Made by a program: the position numbers and the translations under genes. From assembly GCA_003349885.1 (NCBI GenBank), contig QFXC01000007.1:662642-726641 (forward strand): DNA of 64,000 nt. Reading direction: 5' to 3'. Below the pieces are notes generated by a model. It had not been told where the DNA came from. It saw only the letters and a list, made by a program, of their open reading frames with translations, and ran no database searches. Positions 1-11,373 of this stretch are shown here, one piece after another. Numbering within the stretch: the first letter of the stretch is position 1; each line of letters begins with the position of its first letter. Source of the stretch: an endosymbiont of Galathealinum brachiosum (GTDB lineage Bacteria > Pseudomonadota > Gammaproteobacteria > SZUA-229).

Positions 1-442
1 CTTTTAAATGCAAATCTAAATCTTCTGGCTCATCAGCCCATTGCAACACAAAACGTGTTTTCCCTGGTGGTAAAACGGGACTTAAAACCAGTCGCCGATT
101 TAATACTGTTCCCGCCTCAACAACTAACTCAGTTGCCAGCGTAATATAACCCGACTTACCCGCAGTTAATAACATTCGAGCATCCATTTGCGACGCAAAG
201 GGCTGCATTGGTAACCGAATATAACCCAGTGCATCTGTTTTATATTCCAGAGCACCCAGCTTTACATTTACATCTACCAGAGGTTTACAGTTAATAGCAT
301 CTTTGAGAGACAGAATAAGCACATCGTCAAGCTCAGCAAAACCGTCAATATTACTTCTTTCTTTTAAATTCCAACACGCATGCGATGAGAGAGCAAAGAA
401 TAAAGAACAAAAAAAGAAAACAGACTGAAAAATTTTTAGCAT
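1..442 (-). CDS. Secreted protein, C-terminus outside the window
   Basis: An open frame starts at ATG 442-440 and runs off the left edge, giving 147 visible residues. The first ~22 residues (MLKIFQSVFFFCSLFFALSS then HA) form a signal peptide with a likely signal peptidase I site before Cys23. The mature part is beta-rich and has no transmembrane segment. Near the edge it carries WADEPEDLDLHLK, which resembles the L-x-W-x(n)-DLDLHV signature of YfaP/DUF2135-like extracellular domains; that assignment is tentative because the rest of the domain is missing. The next gene (DUF1631) is 155 bp upstream on the same strand. Function is not known. Confidence 0.6.
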   Translation of the reverse strand, partial: MLKIFQSVFFFCSLFFALSSHACWNLKERSNIDGFAELDDVLILSLKDAINCKPLVDVNVKLGALEYKTDALGYIRLPMQPFASQMDARMLLTAGKSGYITLATELVVEAGTVLNRRLVLSPVLPPGKTRFVLQWADEPEDLDLHLK

Positions 443-597
443 AAAAACTTATCCAAAGCAGTGTTTTTAGTCGAAGCAGATTCTGCTCTTACAGCTCTAC
501 CCCTGTTTGATACAAATAGATTTAAAACTAGACATAATAATGAACTAAAAGTTTTTGATAATTGAAAACAAAACACCCGCAATGAAAATTAAAAAAA

Positions 598-3096
598 CTA
601 ATGCTCTATTGTTTCCAGCGCGCTACTTAACGCATGATCAAACACAGAATGCTGCATGATAATACCAGATAGACCTTTCTCAATTTCATTCGCAAATATA
701 TCAGCTTCTTTTTCAATAACTACATTACCAAGGTGATCAACAAATACCATTGAAGCATCATGCACCAGTATTACGGCAAGTTTAAGTCTTCTTACCGGTT
801 TGTCCTCTCCGTTATAAACAATAAACCAGGCACCAGGGGCAACCCCATCAGGAAGCCTTGAAATTTTTTCTCTGGCAACATCCTCCGGGGTTTCCTCAGG
901 TTCTGGCTCAGCTTCTACCTGAGCCTCTTCCTGATCCAGCACCAGATCTTCTTCTGTATCAGATTCTTCACTTACAGGAGCATCTTTAGATTCAGGCTTC
1001 TCCTCATCAACCTGATCAACCTGATCAACCTGATCAACCTGATCAACCAGATCTGTATCAACTTCTGGCTCATCAGGTTTTTCAGGAATGTCTGTATTAG
1101 CTATTAAAGCTTCATATGTCGACTCAAGATCAACTATTACTGCATCAACAACCTTTTTGCCTTTTTTACAGTTGGCCAACTTGCTTCTAGTTGCTTCAAC
1201 GATATCGTGATTAGTTAATCCAAGCTCTTCTAACTCTTCCCTTGAATTTATAGGTTGTACACTTTCAATGATTTTTTGCAAAATCATTAACAACTCAACC
1301 CATTCATCATTTGCTTTACCATTTTTTAAAAAATGGTTAAACATCATGCTGGGCCAGATTTTTAATACTAGAGTACGTATACCTTCTGGCAACTCTTTAC
1401 CAATTGTAATTTTACGAATTTCCTGAAGAACCATGCTTTTGGCGTGCGCCATTTTTATAGTTTTCTGAGATTCCGCTTCATTGTCTCTGGCTTTACTATA
1501 AATATCTTCGGTTAATTCGTTTAGCTCATCCAGCGCTATTTTAAATGCAATAACATCATCGTTATAATCACTTAATAATTTACGCACGATTTGTTCAATT
1601 TCAATATATACGGGATCTTTATGTTCGGAAACACCTACGCCCGCTTCTGCTATTTTATCTAACAACTGACGAGCTGGATGCTGGTCATCAACAAAAAAAT
1701 CTGCATCCAGCATAGCCGCTTTAATGACTGGGATCTGTAAACTCAATAACAGGGTTTTGATTTCATCTGTGATGCTATCTTCATCAATAATTGCATCAAA
1801 AATCAGCTTAATAAAATCGATGGTTTTTTCAGAAACCTGATGAACAGCTTTAGTAACTGCTCCGCCTTCTGTTTCACCAATACTTGAGAGTACGGCTTTT
1901 TTAATCTGATTTGCATCGAATACAAGCGGTGTCTGACTAAGATCAGTTGCAGGTGCCTGCAAATCAGTTAATGCAGTCATGACCTGTTGTTGAGAGTAAT
2001 AACCCGCACCACCAGCAGGAGCAACATCACCCTGACTACCACCCACATAATTTTCTATGCTGGATCTGACCTGCCCAACGGGAACACCCGCTGAATACTC
2101 CTGACCAGAAGGCCCTGTTTGAGGTGCTGCACCCTGAGAGTAACCTTGCATACCACTGCCAAAAGCCCTTCTTGGGGCAGCTGGAGCAAATCCACCCTGC
2201 GGTGGAGGTGGCTGATAACCCTGCGGAGGCATTGGTGGTGGTGCACCGGGCGCACCTGAGTTCATGGGTGGTGGTGGCGGAGCACTACCAGAATAACCCT
2301 GCATACCACTGCCAAATGCTCGTCGAGCACCCGGTCGTGGTTGAGGCGCAGCCCCCTGAGGGGGAGCCTCTTCAATCTCTGGCTCTTCCTGATAATCAGG
2401 TGCCTCATAGTGCGGTATCGCGCCACTGAAATCTATTTCTGGCAATATTCCCTGCTCAATTAATAAATTATTCAGGGACTCATACAGTGAACCAACATCT
2501 TTTATCAATGCCTGGTTAAAAAAACGGTAAACAACCAGTCGGTTACCATCAATTAAATCTGTTTTAGACACAGCCTCATGCATGGCATCACACATTCGCT
2601 TGGGTTCAAGCGCTTCACCATGAAAGATATCATCATTATATTTACCTAATTCTTTAAAGCGTGCGATAAGATTATTTATAGATTCAGCGTTGTCCATTGC
2701 GGATTTGCTGCTGATGGTCGTCAAGGTCACCATCTCATCCATTTCATTTTGTTCTACCAGACCCAGCTCAACCGCTTTTTTCACCTGCTTTTTTTCAGGT
2801 AACTCATCAAGCTCACTCATGGGCTGAAAATAAAAACTTAATTCATCAACAAACCCCTGTTGAATTATCTGTTTATCCGCACGAACCGAATTCATACATT
2901 CAAACAAACCATTTTGTTCGGCGGTGCTTGTCGCCTCATCAGCAGCTTTAAACAGATAGTCATCCGCCTGTTTAAACAAATCATCCAGATGAGAAACAAA
3001 AAATGTTTCTAATTGAGAAATAATTTCATCAACCAGCTCGGTATAATACCTTGGCTGCTCTTCGACACTCTGATTTTCAGTATCAGTATCACTCAC
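598..3096 (-). CDS. DUF1631 domain protein
   Basis: An 832-residue cytoplasmic protein without signal peptide or membrane helix. The N-terminal ~230 residues (LDDLFKQADDYLFKAADEA, AEQNGLFECM) and the region from ~350 to ~660 match the DUF1631 family, whose function is unknown. The two parts are joined by a Pro/Gly/Gln-rich linker of ~115 residues in which RRAFGSGMQGYS occurs twice. A second acidic linker near residue 690 holds four VDQ-type repeats encoded by a 9-bp tandem repeat (1009-1048). The C-terminal ~90 residues (PGAWFIVYNGEDKPVRRLKLA) look like a small beta domain of PilZ-like character. A PilZ gene lies 100 bp upstream on the same strand, so a link to c-di-GMP signalling is possible but is inference. 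Confidence 0.8.
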   Translation of the reverse strand: MSDTDTENQSVEEQPRYYTELVDEIISQLETFFVSHLDDLFKQADDYLFKAADEATSTAEQNGLFECMNSVRADKQIIQQGFVDELSFYFQPMSELDELPEKKQVKKAVELGLVEQNEMDEMVTLTTISSKSAMDNAESINNLIARFKELGKYNDDIFHGEALEPKRMCDAMHEAVSKTDLIDGNRLVVYRFFNQALIKDVGSLYESLNNLLIEQGILPEIDFSGAIPHYEAPDYQEEPEIEEAPPQGAAPQPRPGARRAFGSGMQGYSGSAPPPPPMNSGAPGAPPPMPPQGYQPPPPQGGFAPAAPRRAFGSGMQGYSQGAAPQTGPSGQEYSAGVPVGQVRSSIENYVGGSQGDVAPAGGAGYYSQQQVMTALTDLQAPATDLSQTPLVFDANQIKKAVLSSIGETEGGAVTKAVHQVSEKTIDFIKLIFDAIIDEDSITDEIKTLLLSLQIPVIKAAMLDADFFVDDQHPARQLLDKIAEAGVGVSEHKDPVYIEIEQIVRKLLSDYNDDVIAFKIALDELNELTEDIYSKARDNEAESQKTIKMAHAKSMVLQEIRKITIGKELPEGIRTLVLKIWPSMMFNHFLKNGKANDEWVELLMILQKIIESVQPINSREELEELGLTNHDIVEATRSKLANCKKGKKVVDAVIVDLESTYEALIANTDIPEKPDEPEVDTDLVDQVDQVDQVDQVDEEKPESKDAPVSEESDTEEDLVLDQEEAQVEAEPEPEETPEDVAREKISRLPDGVAPGAWFIVYNGEDKPVRRLKLAVILVHDASMVFVDHLGNVVIEKEADIFANEIEKGLSGIIMQHSVFDHALSSALETIEH
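1009..1048. repeat. 9-bp tandem repeat inside the DUF1631 gene
   Basis: Four perfect copies of AACCTGATC followed by a partial copy. They encode VDQVDQ-type repeats in an acidic linker. The unit is a multiple of three, so copy-number change would alter linker length without a frameshift. Confidence 0.9.
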
Positions 3097-3195
3097 CTGA
3101 AGCTTCCCTCATATTCCATATATCCACCAGACAACAACTTTCATTTAGATCAAACACCTGTCTAATACTTCTTACCTGACATTAGCTGAGCGAGT

Positions 3196-3492
3196 TTATA
3201 AATCACTAGCAAAGTCCAGCTCTATAAAGGCAAGACCGATGCCTCTTTCGTCCTGACGTACAACGACAGCATCATTACTGGGAAACTCCACTCCGGTCTC
3301 TTTTTCATCATTAATAATTTTGACTTCAACTACTTCGCCTATTATCGGACGGCGTAATTTATCAACAACTAGAAATACGCCCCCATCACTGATATCCAGA
3401 GTTCTGACCGTTTTCTTTTCCCCTGAAGGAAACCCCAGTTCGACTTCAAGATGAATCTCTTGTCGTGGGTGTTTTCGAAGTTCCTTACTCAC
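3196..3492 (-). CDS. PilZ domain protein
   Basis: A 98-residue single-domain PilZ protein, the c-di-GMP receptor family. The two ligand motifs are visible: an RxxxR-type segment near the N-terminus (RKHPRQEI, residues ~6-13) and DISDGG (residues ~33-38), matching D/NxSxxG. The rest is a beta-barrel pattern ending in GIGLAFIELD. It has no effector domain, so it would act by binding a partner. It is encoded upstream of the DUF1631 gene on the same strand, separated by 100 bp; co-transcription is plausible. The binding motifs make the family assignment firm; the partner is unknown. Confidence 0.85.
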   Translation of the reverse strand: MSKELRKHPRQEIHLEVELGFPSGEKKTVRTLDISDGGVFLVVDKLRRPIIGEVVEVKIINDEKETGVEFPSNDAVVVRQDERGIGLAFIELDFASDL

Positions 3493-3668
3493 CTGATGCT
3501 CACCTTATCCATACATCTGCTTAATTACATTTTTATTTATGCGCAAATTAACTTAAGTCTGCTTTGACTAAATAATAGTCGGTATTTAATTTTTTCCCAT
3601 CAAATGACTGATTATTTTTTATCCATATAGTATTTTCAGTCACCGGTAACTTAATATAACTACATGAA

Positions 3669-4034
3669 TTATTTCAATTTTTTTCGGTTTGGATAGTAAA
3701 CTGCATTTAAATTGGCCATTGCCATATAAATAGTATTTTTGGGGTTTTTCCTGCAATACATATCAATCCAGCTCAAAGCCCCCTGAAAATCAGTATCTCC
3801 CAAAAGATTATAGGTATCACCTGATGAACGATTACTGGCCGTAAGATACCCTGAAATCCAGTTTTTATAGGATATTTCAGAAAACCCACCGTTATTACGT
3901 GCTTCAAGATATGTTTCACATACCTGACGCCCGACGCCATATATCCAGTAACGGCCATTTTTATCTGCTGAATATGCATTTTGTGCAGACAATGAGAGTA
4001 ATAATGCTCCCCAAAGTGTGACTGCTTTAATCAT
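3669..4034 (-). CDS. Small exported protein, function unknown
   Basis: A 121-residue protein with a clear signal peptide (residues 1-22, ending AYSA before DKNG). The mature part is about 99 residues, mostly helical in pattern, with two cysteines (in RQVCETYLEA and IDMYCRKNP) that could form a disulfide in the periplasm. The motif YKNWISGYLTASN followed by a Cys near the C-terminus recalls small periplasmic HdeA/Rap1a-like helical proteins, but I do not recognise the family with confidence. It stands alone, 70 bp upstream of the PfkB-type kinase gene and on the same strand. Confidence 0.65.
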   Translation of the reverse strand: MIKAVTLWGALLLSLSAQNAYSADKNGRYWIYGVGRQVCETYLEARNNGGFSEISYKNWISGYLTASNRSSGDTYNLLGDTDFQGALSWIDMYCRKNPKNTIYMAMANLNAVYYPNRKKLK

Positions 4035-4105
4035 TGTTTAATCCTGTTATTTTTATAATTACTAAACACTGGCTTATATTAGCACCTGTATACGAACTCT
4101 GGAAA

Positions 4106-5098
4106 TTAACCCTGAACAATGTCCAATATTTCTTTATGCTCTGATGCCGCCAGCCTTGGACCAAATTGACTCACAACTTTTGCTGCAGCCAGACTCGCTA
4201 TATTACCCGCCTCGTAAAAGGAATGTCCATGAGTAATACCATACAAAAATGCACCTGCAAACATATCTCCAGCGCCATTTGAATCAACTGCTTTAACATC
4301 ATGAGGTGATATTTCAATCATATTTTTACCATCAAACAATGTTGCACCCTCAGAGCCCTGAGTAATAGCGAAGGTAGAAGCAATTTGCTTTAATGACTCG
4401 ACTGCTGATTCCAGGTTATCCGTATCTGACCAGCTCATAGCTTCAGCTTCATTACAAAAAAGCAAATCAACTTTATTACCAATCATTTCTTTCAGACCAT
4501 CTTTAAAAAACTGCACCATTGCAGGGTCTGAAAATGTTAATGCTGTTTTAACACCATTTTCTTCGGCAACTTTTCGTGCCTCTATTGCCGCATGACGTCC
4601 AGTTTCTGAAGAAACCAGATATCCTTCGATATATAAATACTCTGAATCTTTTATTGCAGATAAATGCAGCTCATCAACTGAAAAATTTGCTGTGATCCCC
4701 AGATAGGTGTTCATCGTGCGCTCAGCATCCGGCGTAATCATGACCAGACATTTACCCGTTATTCCGTCTTTACGCCCGTCACCCACATTACTATCAACAC
4801 CAGCTTCCTGAAGGTCATTCACATAAAAATCACCCAATTCATCATTAGCAACTTTACACGAATAAAAAGATTTACCACCAAAATAGCTGGTTGCAATGAT
4901 AGTGTTAGCAGCAGATCCACCCGAAGCTTTTTTACCATCAAAAGCATCAAGGTGCCCCATTAATTCATGCTGACGATCTTCATCAACTAACGTCATTACA
5001 CCTTTATCAATACCATTGGATTGAAAGAAACTATCTTCAACTTCAAACTCCATATCGACCAATGCATTACCAACACCATATACGTGATATTTTTTCAT
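4106..5098 (-). CDS. PfkB-family kinase, adenosine kinase-like
   Basis: A 330-residue ribokinase-fold sugar/nucleoside kinase. The N-terminal GNALVDMEFEVED, the GGSAANTI loop near residue 61 and the C-terminal DSNGAGDMFAGAF near residue 275 (anion hole and catalytic Asp) are the PfkB signatures. Proteins of this exact type in proteobacteria are usually annotated adenosine kinase, which phosphorylates adenosine to AMP; substrate cannot be proven from sequence. It lies downstream of holA on the same strand, separated by 51 bp that hold a strong hairpin. All catalytic motifs are intact. Confidence 0.85.
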   Translation of the reverse strand: MKKYHVYGVGNALVDMEFEVEDSFFQSNGIDKGVMTLVDEDRQHELMGHLDAFDGKKASGGSAANTIIATSYFGGKSFYSCKVANDELGDFYVNDLQEAGVDSNVGDGRKDGITGKCLVMITPDAERTMNTYLGITANFSVDELHLSAIKDSEYLYIEGYLVSSETGRHAAIEARKVAEENGVKTALTFSDPAMVQFFKDGLKEMIGNKVDLLFCNEAEAMSWSDTDNLESAVESLKQIASTFAITQGSEGATLFDGKNMIEISPHDVKAVDSNGAGDMFAGAFLYGITHGHSFYEAGNIASLAAAKVVSQFGPRLAASEHKEILDIVQG

Positions 5099-5115
5099 CT
5101 GTTTTTACCTTTAGA

Positions 5116-5147
5116 ATCTTTGGCGCAGAGAGCTCTGCGCTAAAGAT
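5116..5147 (-). terminator. Strong hairpin between holA and the kinase gene
   Basis: Arms 5116-5130 and 5133-5147 pair over 15 positions with one G-T wobble; the inner 8 bp, GCGCAGAG/CTCTGCGC, are perfect. The T-rich tail (TTTTATT) is on the plus side, so it is not a canonical terminator for the minus-strand genes; it may instead attenuate or protect transcript ends. Confidence 0.5.
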
Positions 5148-5149
5148 TT

Positions 5150-6142
5150 TTATTGAGCTATTTGTGTACTTAACATTAAAAGTTCATCCCAGGCTTTTCC
5201 CGGTTCAACACCTTTAATTACTTTATCTATTTTCGCGCAGCGTTTTAAAAAAAGCTTCCATCTGGTTGCATGATGTCGTGACAGTGCTTTTCGAATAAGC
5301 GCTTTGCGGTTATCCCATACTCGCTGTTTTACCATTGCTGCATCAGCAGAAATATTCGCTTCTGAAATTTTGGCAATCATACGCACTTCACGACTTAATG
5401 CCCATAGCATTAACACGGGCTCAACACCCTCATTTTTTAATCCACCAATTATACGTGATGTACGCGCGACGTCTCCGGCAAGCGCCGTATCAACCAGATC
5501 ATATATATTATACCGGGAGCTATCTGACACAGCAGATGCCGTTTGATCAAAATTTAATTTTCCAGCACCGTATAATAAAAACAGTTTATCCACTTCCTGA
5601 GCAGCGGCCAGTAAATTTCCTTCAACCCGATCTGACAATAACTGAATTGCTTCTCTGTCAGCTGCTATTCCTTTTGACTGTAAACGTTGATTAATCCAGC
5701 CGGGCAACTGGTCTGCGTTAATCGGCCAACACTGGATAACCACTCCTTGCTGATCGAGAGTTTTAAACCATTTAGTGTTTTTAGAACTCCCTTCCAGTTT
5801 GCCACTGCTAATAATAAGTATTACATCATCAGCCGGACGCTGAGCATACTCCTGCAAAATTTTTGAACCAACTTTACCGGGTTTACCCGTAGGTAATCGT
5901 AATTCGAGAATTCTTTTTTCCGCAAATAAAGACAAACTATTCGCCGAGTCCAGTAACTGATTCCAGTCAAACTGAGCATCTACATCCATGACTTCTCGCT
6001 CTGTATAATCACGCTTTCGCGCTTCTGCACGAATACGATCGGCAGACTCCATCACCTGTAGCGGTTCATCACCACAGATAAAGTATATTGCCGCAAGGTC
6101 ACTGTTTAAATGTCGGCCGAGCTGGTCAGGGCGAACCTTCAT
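5150..6142 (-). CDS. holA: DNA polymerase III subunit delta
   Basis: A 330-residue HolA protein; E. coli HolA is 343. Delta is the clamp-loader subunit that opens the beta sliding clamp. The N-terminal segment IYFICGDEPLQVMESADRIR is the family signature, followed by the AAA-like domain (DWNQLLDSANSLSLFAEKRILELRLP) and a C-terminal helical collar domain. It sits in the conserved gammaproteobacterial order leuS-lptE-holA, starting 5 bp after the lptE stop, so the three genes are very likely one transcript. Confidence 0.95.
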   Translation of the reverse strand: MKVRPDQLGRHLNSDLAAIYFICGDEPLQVMESADRIRAEARKRDYTEREVMDVDAQFDWNQLLDSANSLSLFAEKRILELRLPTGKPGKVGSKILQEYAQRPADDVILIISSGKLEGSSKNTKWFKTLDQQGVVIQCWPINADQLPGWINQRLQSKGIAADREAIQLLSDRVEGNLLAAAQEVDKLFLLYGAGKLNFDQTASAVSDSSRYNIYDLVDTALAGDVARTSRIIGGLKNEGVEPVLMLWALSREVRMIAKISEANISADAAMVKQRVWDNRKALIRKALSRHHATRWKLFLKRCAKIDKVIKGVEPGKAWDELLMLSTQIAQ

Positions 6143-6147
6143 ATTCT

Positions 6148-6698
6148 TTAAGTTTTACTCTGTAAACGCAATAAAATCAGCCTGATAATATCCTGCTGCA
6201 TTTCTTCATATAGTTTAGATTCTTCACGACTATTACCTAATACATCTTCTGTATCAAATACAAAATCACGCTCTATACGAATATCCTGATTTTCTATTTC
6301 AAATCCTTCATCCAGCTTTTTAATATTAAAACTAATAACATAAGTAAGCGTATATTCTCGTGCACGACCATTCGCATCAACCGATATAATACGCTTGCTT
6401 CGTAATTCTTTTGATAATGTTAAAACAGCAACATTGTCAGCAGCTCCATTTACAATTTTTATATTACTTGCTTCCAGACTTCTTATTAACGCACGATTTA
6501 AGGTCGATTTTTTTTCAGCTGAATCAACATACGTTGTTTTCATTGCATCGGGTAGCTGGTATACACCCCGTAATTTAAAACCACAACCTGCTAATAAAAC
6601 CAGCGTAATAAAAAAAATAATGCTACGCTGCAGGAAAGCCCCAAGGTACTCATGTGAAGCTAAAGACCTACCAATAGATATAGAGGAATAAAGGCCCA

Positions 6699-6699
<1 letters not shown>
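6148..6699 (-). CDS. lptE: LPS-assembly lipoprotein LptE
   Basis: LptE is the outer-membrane lipoprotein that plugs the LptD barrel and helps insert lipopolysaccharide into the outer leaflet. The lipobox LLAGC is at residues ~36-40, followed by GFKLRGVYQLPDAMKTTYV, the typical LptE start of the mature chain. The ATG at 6699 shares one base with the leuS stop (TAATG), which supports translational coupling and decides this start, although it gives an unusually long n-region of ~27 residues before the hydrophobic stretch; an internal start is possible. Presence of lptE implies a LPS-bearing outer membrane. Confidence 0.92.
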
Positions 6700-9239
<2,540 letters not shown>

Positions 9240-9277
9240 TTAGGAAACTCTGATATTTACGTTAAAGAGGTAGGTCT

Positions 9278-9814
9278 ATGTCTACACCGGATAAACAGAA
9301 TGAAACATCACTGGTAGAAGCTTATAACCAGATGATGGCTCGTGTCAGGGACAGCATTGATAATGCAGAGGCTCATGCGATGCCGACACTGCAAAAAGCC
9401 ATTGAGCAGGCTAAAGATCAGGCTATCCACCTGGGTGAAGTAAGTCTGGAAGATGCAGAAGAAATCGGAAACTATATAAAACGCGATATTAATGACGCTG
9501 CCGAATATCTAATGGAGACCAGCCACGAATTTAGTGAATGGCTGATGCTGGATATAGATATTATTGAACAGAAAGTTCTGGAATTATTTCTGTCCGTTGC
9601 AGATAAAACACGGTTAGAGCTAGAACAACTCTCACATGCAGCCTGCAATGAAATTAAAGCCGATAAAATCAGTGAATATAAAAGCGGAGAAATTACAGGC
9701 CCGGGATCACTCATCTGTGCCAATTGCAAAAACATGATTCAATTTAATACCACCAGCACCATACCCGACTGTAACCAGTGTGGTGGACAGTACTTTAAAC
9801 GCGCTGATGTATGA
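9278..9814 (+). CDS. ybeL: Zinc-ribbon protein, YbeL family (DUF1451)
   Basis: A 178-residue protein with a long amphipathic helical N-terminal part (residues ~1-125) and a C-terminal zinc ribbon, CANCKNMIQF...CNQCGGQYFKR. This matches the DUF1451/YbeL family, which in E. coli is also encoded next to leuS. The biochemical role is unknown. The ATG is preceded by AGAGGTAGG, a good ribosome-binding site. The gene is transcribed divergently from leuS and followed by a hairpin with a short T-tract. Confidence 0.85.
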   Translation: MSTPDKQNETSLVEAYNQMMARVRDSIDNAEAHAMPTLQKAIEQAKDQAIHLGEVSLEDAEEIGNYIKRDINDAAEYLMETSHEFSEWLMLDIDIIEQKVLELFLSVADKTRLELEQLSHAACNEIKADKISEYKSGEITGPGSLICANCKNMIQFNTTSTIPDCNQCGGQYFKRADV

Positions 9815-9822
9815 TTACTAAC

Positions 9823-9853
9823 AGGGATTAATTAACCTCACTTAATCCCTTTC
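9823..9853 (+). terminator. Terminator after ybeL
   Basis: Perfect 9-bp stem AGGGATTAA/TTAATCCCT (9823-9831 and 9842-9850) followed by a short TTT. Confidence 0.6.
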
Positions 9854-9924
9854 CTGATAAGACATATGACCTCAGTAACAAGCTACTGATTTCTAGAGTT
9901 TAATCCCGTTAAAATCACCTGATA

Positions 9925-10473
9925 TTATTTAAGAACCACCTTTTTTTCAGGCATTAAAATCGCTAGTGCCGCCATGGTTTTATCAAAGTCACCCGACCTT
10001 GTAATAAACTTAAGGTTAGTCAATTTATCTTTAAATAAGTCGATAATAAAATATCCTTTATTCAATTCTTTTTTATTGCAACCCGGAAAATACGGTAACA
10101 ACAAAGGATCATCATATATAAAAACATTAGATATTGAATTAAATTTGAAATCATATTCATAATACTGTTTTTCAAATACAACAATGTCATCAAAATTCTG
10201 GATCTGTTTCTTCAGTTGCCGCCCACGCTCGTGTGCAAGCATGTATATTTTGTCATCATGAACGAGCATATCTGAATTTTCGTCATACCAGAAACCACGA
10301 GAGCCACAAATACCCTGCGACTCTTTCCCGGCCCATACTCTTTTTTGAAGAATTTCTTTCGCCTGATCTACTGTCATCTCTTTTTTAAACGCCAGCATCT
10401 TTTCATTCGGTGAATAATCAGAAGAACACGCTATCAACTGAGAAACAATTATGAACAACAATACTTTTTTCAT
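9925..10473 (-). CDS. Putative lipoprotein, function unknown
   Basis: A 182-residue protein with a lipoprotein signal peptide: MKKVLLFIIVSQLIAC, with the lipobox LIAC at residues 13-16 followed by SSDYS. The mature chain is mixed alpha/beta and contains two further cysteines (QGICGSRG and PGCNKKEL). I do not recognise the family. It faces ybeL tail to tail and lies downstream of the metallophosphoesterase on the same strand, 65 bp away. Confidence 0.65.
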   Translation of the reverse strand: MKKVLLFIIVSQLIACSSDYSPNEKMLAFKKEMTVDQAKEILQKRVWAGKESQGICGSRGFWYDENSDMLVHDDKIYMLAHERGRQLKKQIQNFDDIVVFEKQYYEYDFKFNSISNVFIYDDPLLLPYFPGCNKKELNKGYFIIDLFKDKLTNLKFITRSGDFDKTMAALAILMPEKKVVLK

Positions 10474-10538
10474 TTTTAGATCCTTTTTTACAAAACTTAC
10501 ACCAACGTTAACAGAATAAAATCACGAACAATTGGACC

Positions 10539-11165
10539 TTACTTTGCATAAATCATATGTTCACCCCAATTCCAGGTTTTTTCTATCTTTTCCCCGGATA
10601 AAGGAATCATCTCAACCAGCATATTCTGCAGATTTAAAATCGCACATGAATGATTAAAAACAGAACTTCCTGGATTCACCACCAGCACTCCCCCCATATA
10701 TTCAGCAAACACCTGATGAGTATGCCCAACTACCAACACATCATAATCAAATGTTTCCAGTTTTTGAGACCAGTACTCTCGTTTACCCGGTTCGACTTCC
10801 CCATCTTTATTTAACAACTTGATTCCACCATGACTCTCATCCGGAGGTTGAGCGTGAACCATATACAGCCTTTTACCAGACATTTCCATTTCATAAGTGG
10901 CCGGTAACTCTTTAAGAAACTGTATAGAAGCAGCATCCGCCTCTTCGCCGTGCCGTTTAAGATATGACTGATCATGGTTACCCACAACTGTCTGACAATT
11001 ACTTCTTTTCAACAGAGATACCGTTTGATCAAGCTGATCCATATAACCCGCAATATCACCTGCACATAAAATCTGATCAACGCCTTTACCCATAAATATA
11101 TTAATCGCTTCTTCCACAGGTTCCGGACTTGCATGCACATCACTGATTAAGCCTATTAACGCCAT
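10539..11165 (-). CDS. Calcineurin-like metallophosphoesterase
   Basis: A 208-residue YfcE/MJ0936-type phosphodiesterase. The di-metal motifs are in order: DVH (residues 8-10), GDIAG (~37), GNHD (~62), VHAQP (~103), and GHTH (~147) with NPGSSV near the C-terminus. These enzymes hydrolyse phosphodiester bonds with a Mn/Fe/Ni centre; the physiological substrate is unknown. No signal peptide, so cytoplasmic. It is divergent from the cytochrome c peroxidase gene across a 208-bp region that holds a palindrome. Confidence 0.88.
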   Translation of the reverse strand: MALIGLISDVHASPEPVEEAINIFMGKGVDQILCAGDIAGYMDQLDQTVSLLKRSNCQTVVGNHDQSYLKRHGEEADAASIQFLKELPATYEMEMSGKRLYMVHAQPPDESHGGIKLLNKDGEVEPGKREYWSQKLETFDYDVLVVGHTHQVFAEYMGGVLVVNPGSSVFNHSCAILNLQNMLVEMIPLSGEKIEKTWNWGEHMIYAK

Positions 11166-11285
11166 AACACACTCTCAGACCACTTTGATAACAACTCCAG
11201 AATAATACGCCTGAACACATAAAACAAAGGTTTCTAGAGATAACCGGTTCACTCGATTATCCAGCACTTTACTGGTTATAGAAAT

Positions 11286-11306
11286 TATCTATCAATATGA
11301 TAGATA
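11286..11306. promoter_or_regulatory. 21-bp palindrome upstream of the di-haem peroxidase
   Basis: Perfect inverted repeat: TATCTATCA, spacer ATA, then TGATAGATA. It lies 68 bp before the peroxidase ATG and is well placed for a repressor or activator dimer site. It does not match the FNR consensus. A larger imperfect inverted repeat (ATAACCGGT at 11240 and ACTGGTTAT near 11271) flanks it upstream. Confidence 0.55.
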
Positions 11307-11373
11307 TTAGAAAATAGCTAAATAACTGTTATTTCGTCAAAATGCACCAACTAAAATTTACGCTGGAACAACT

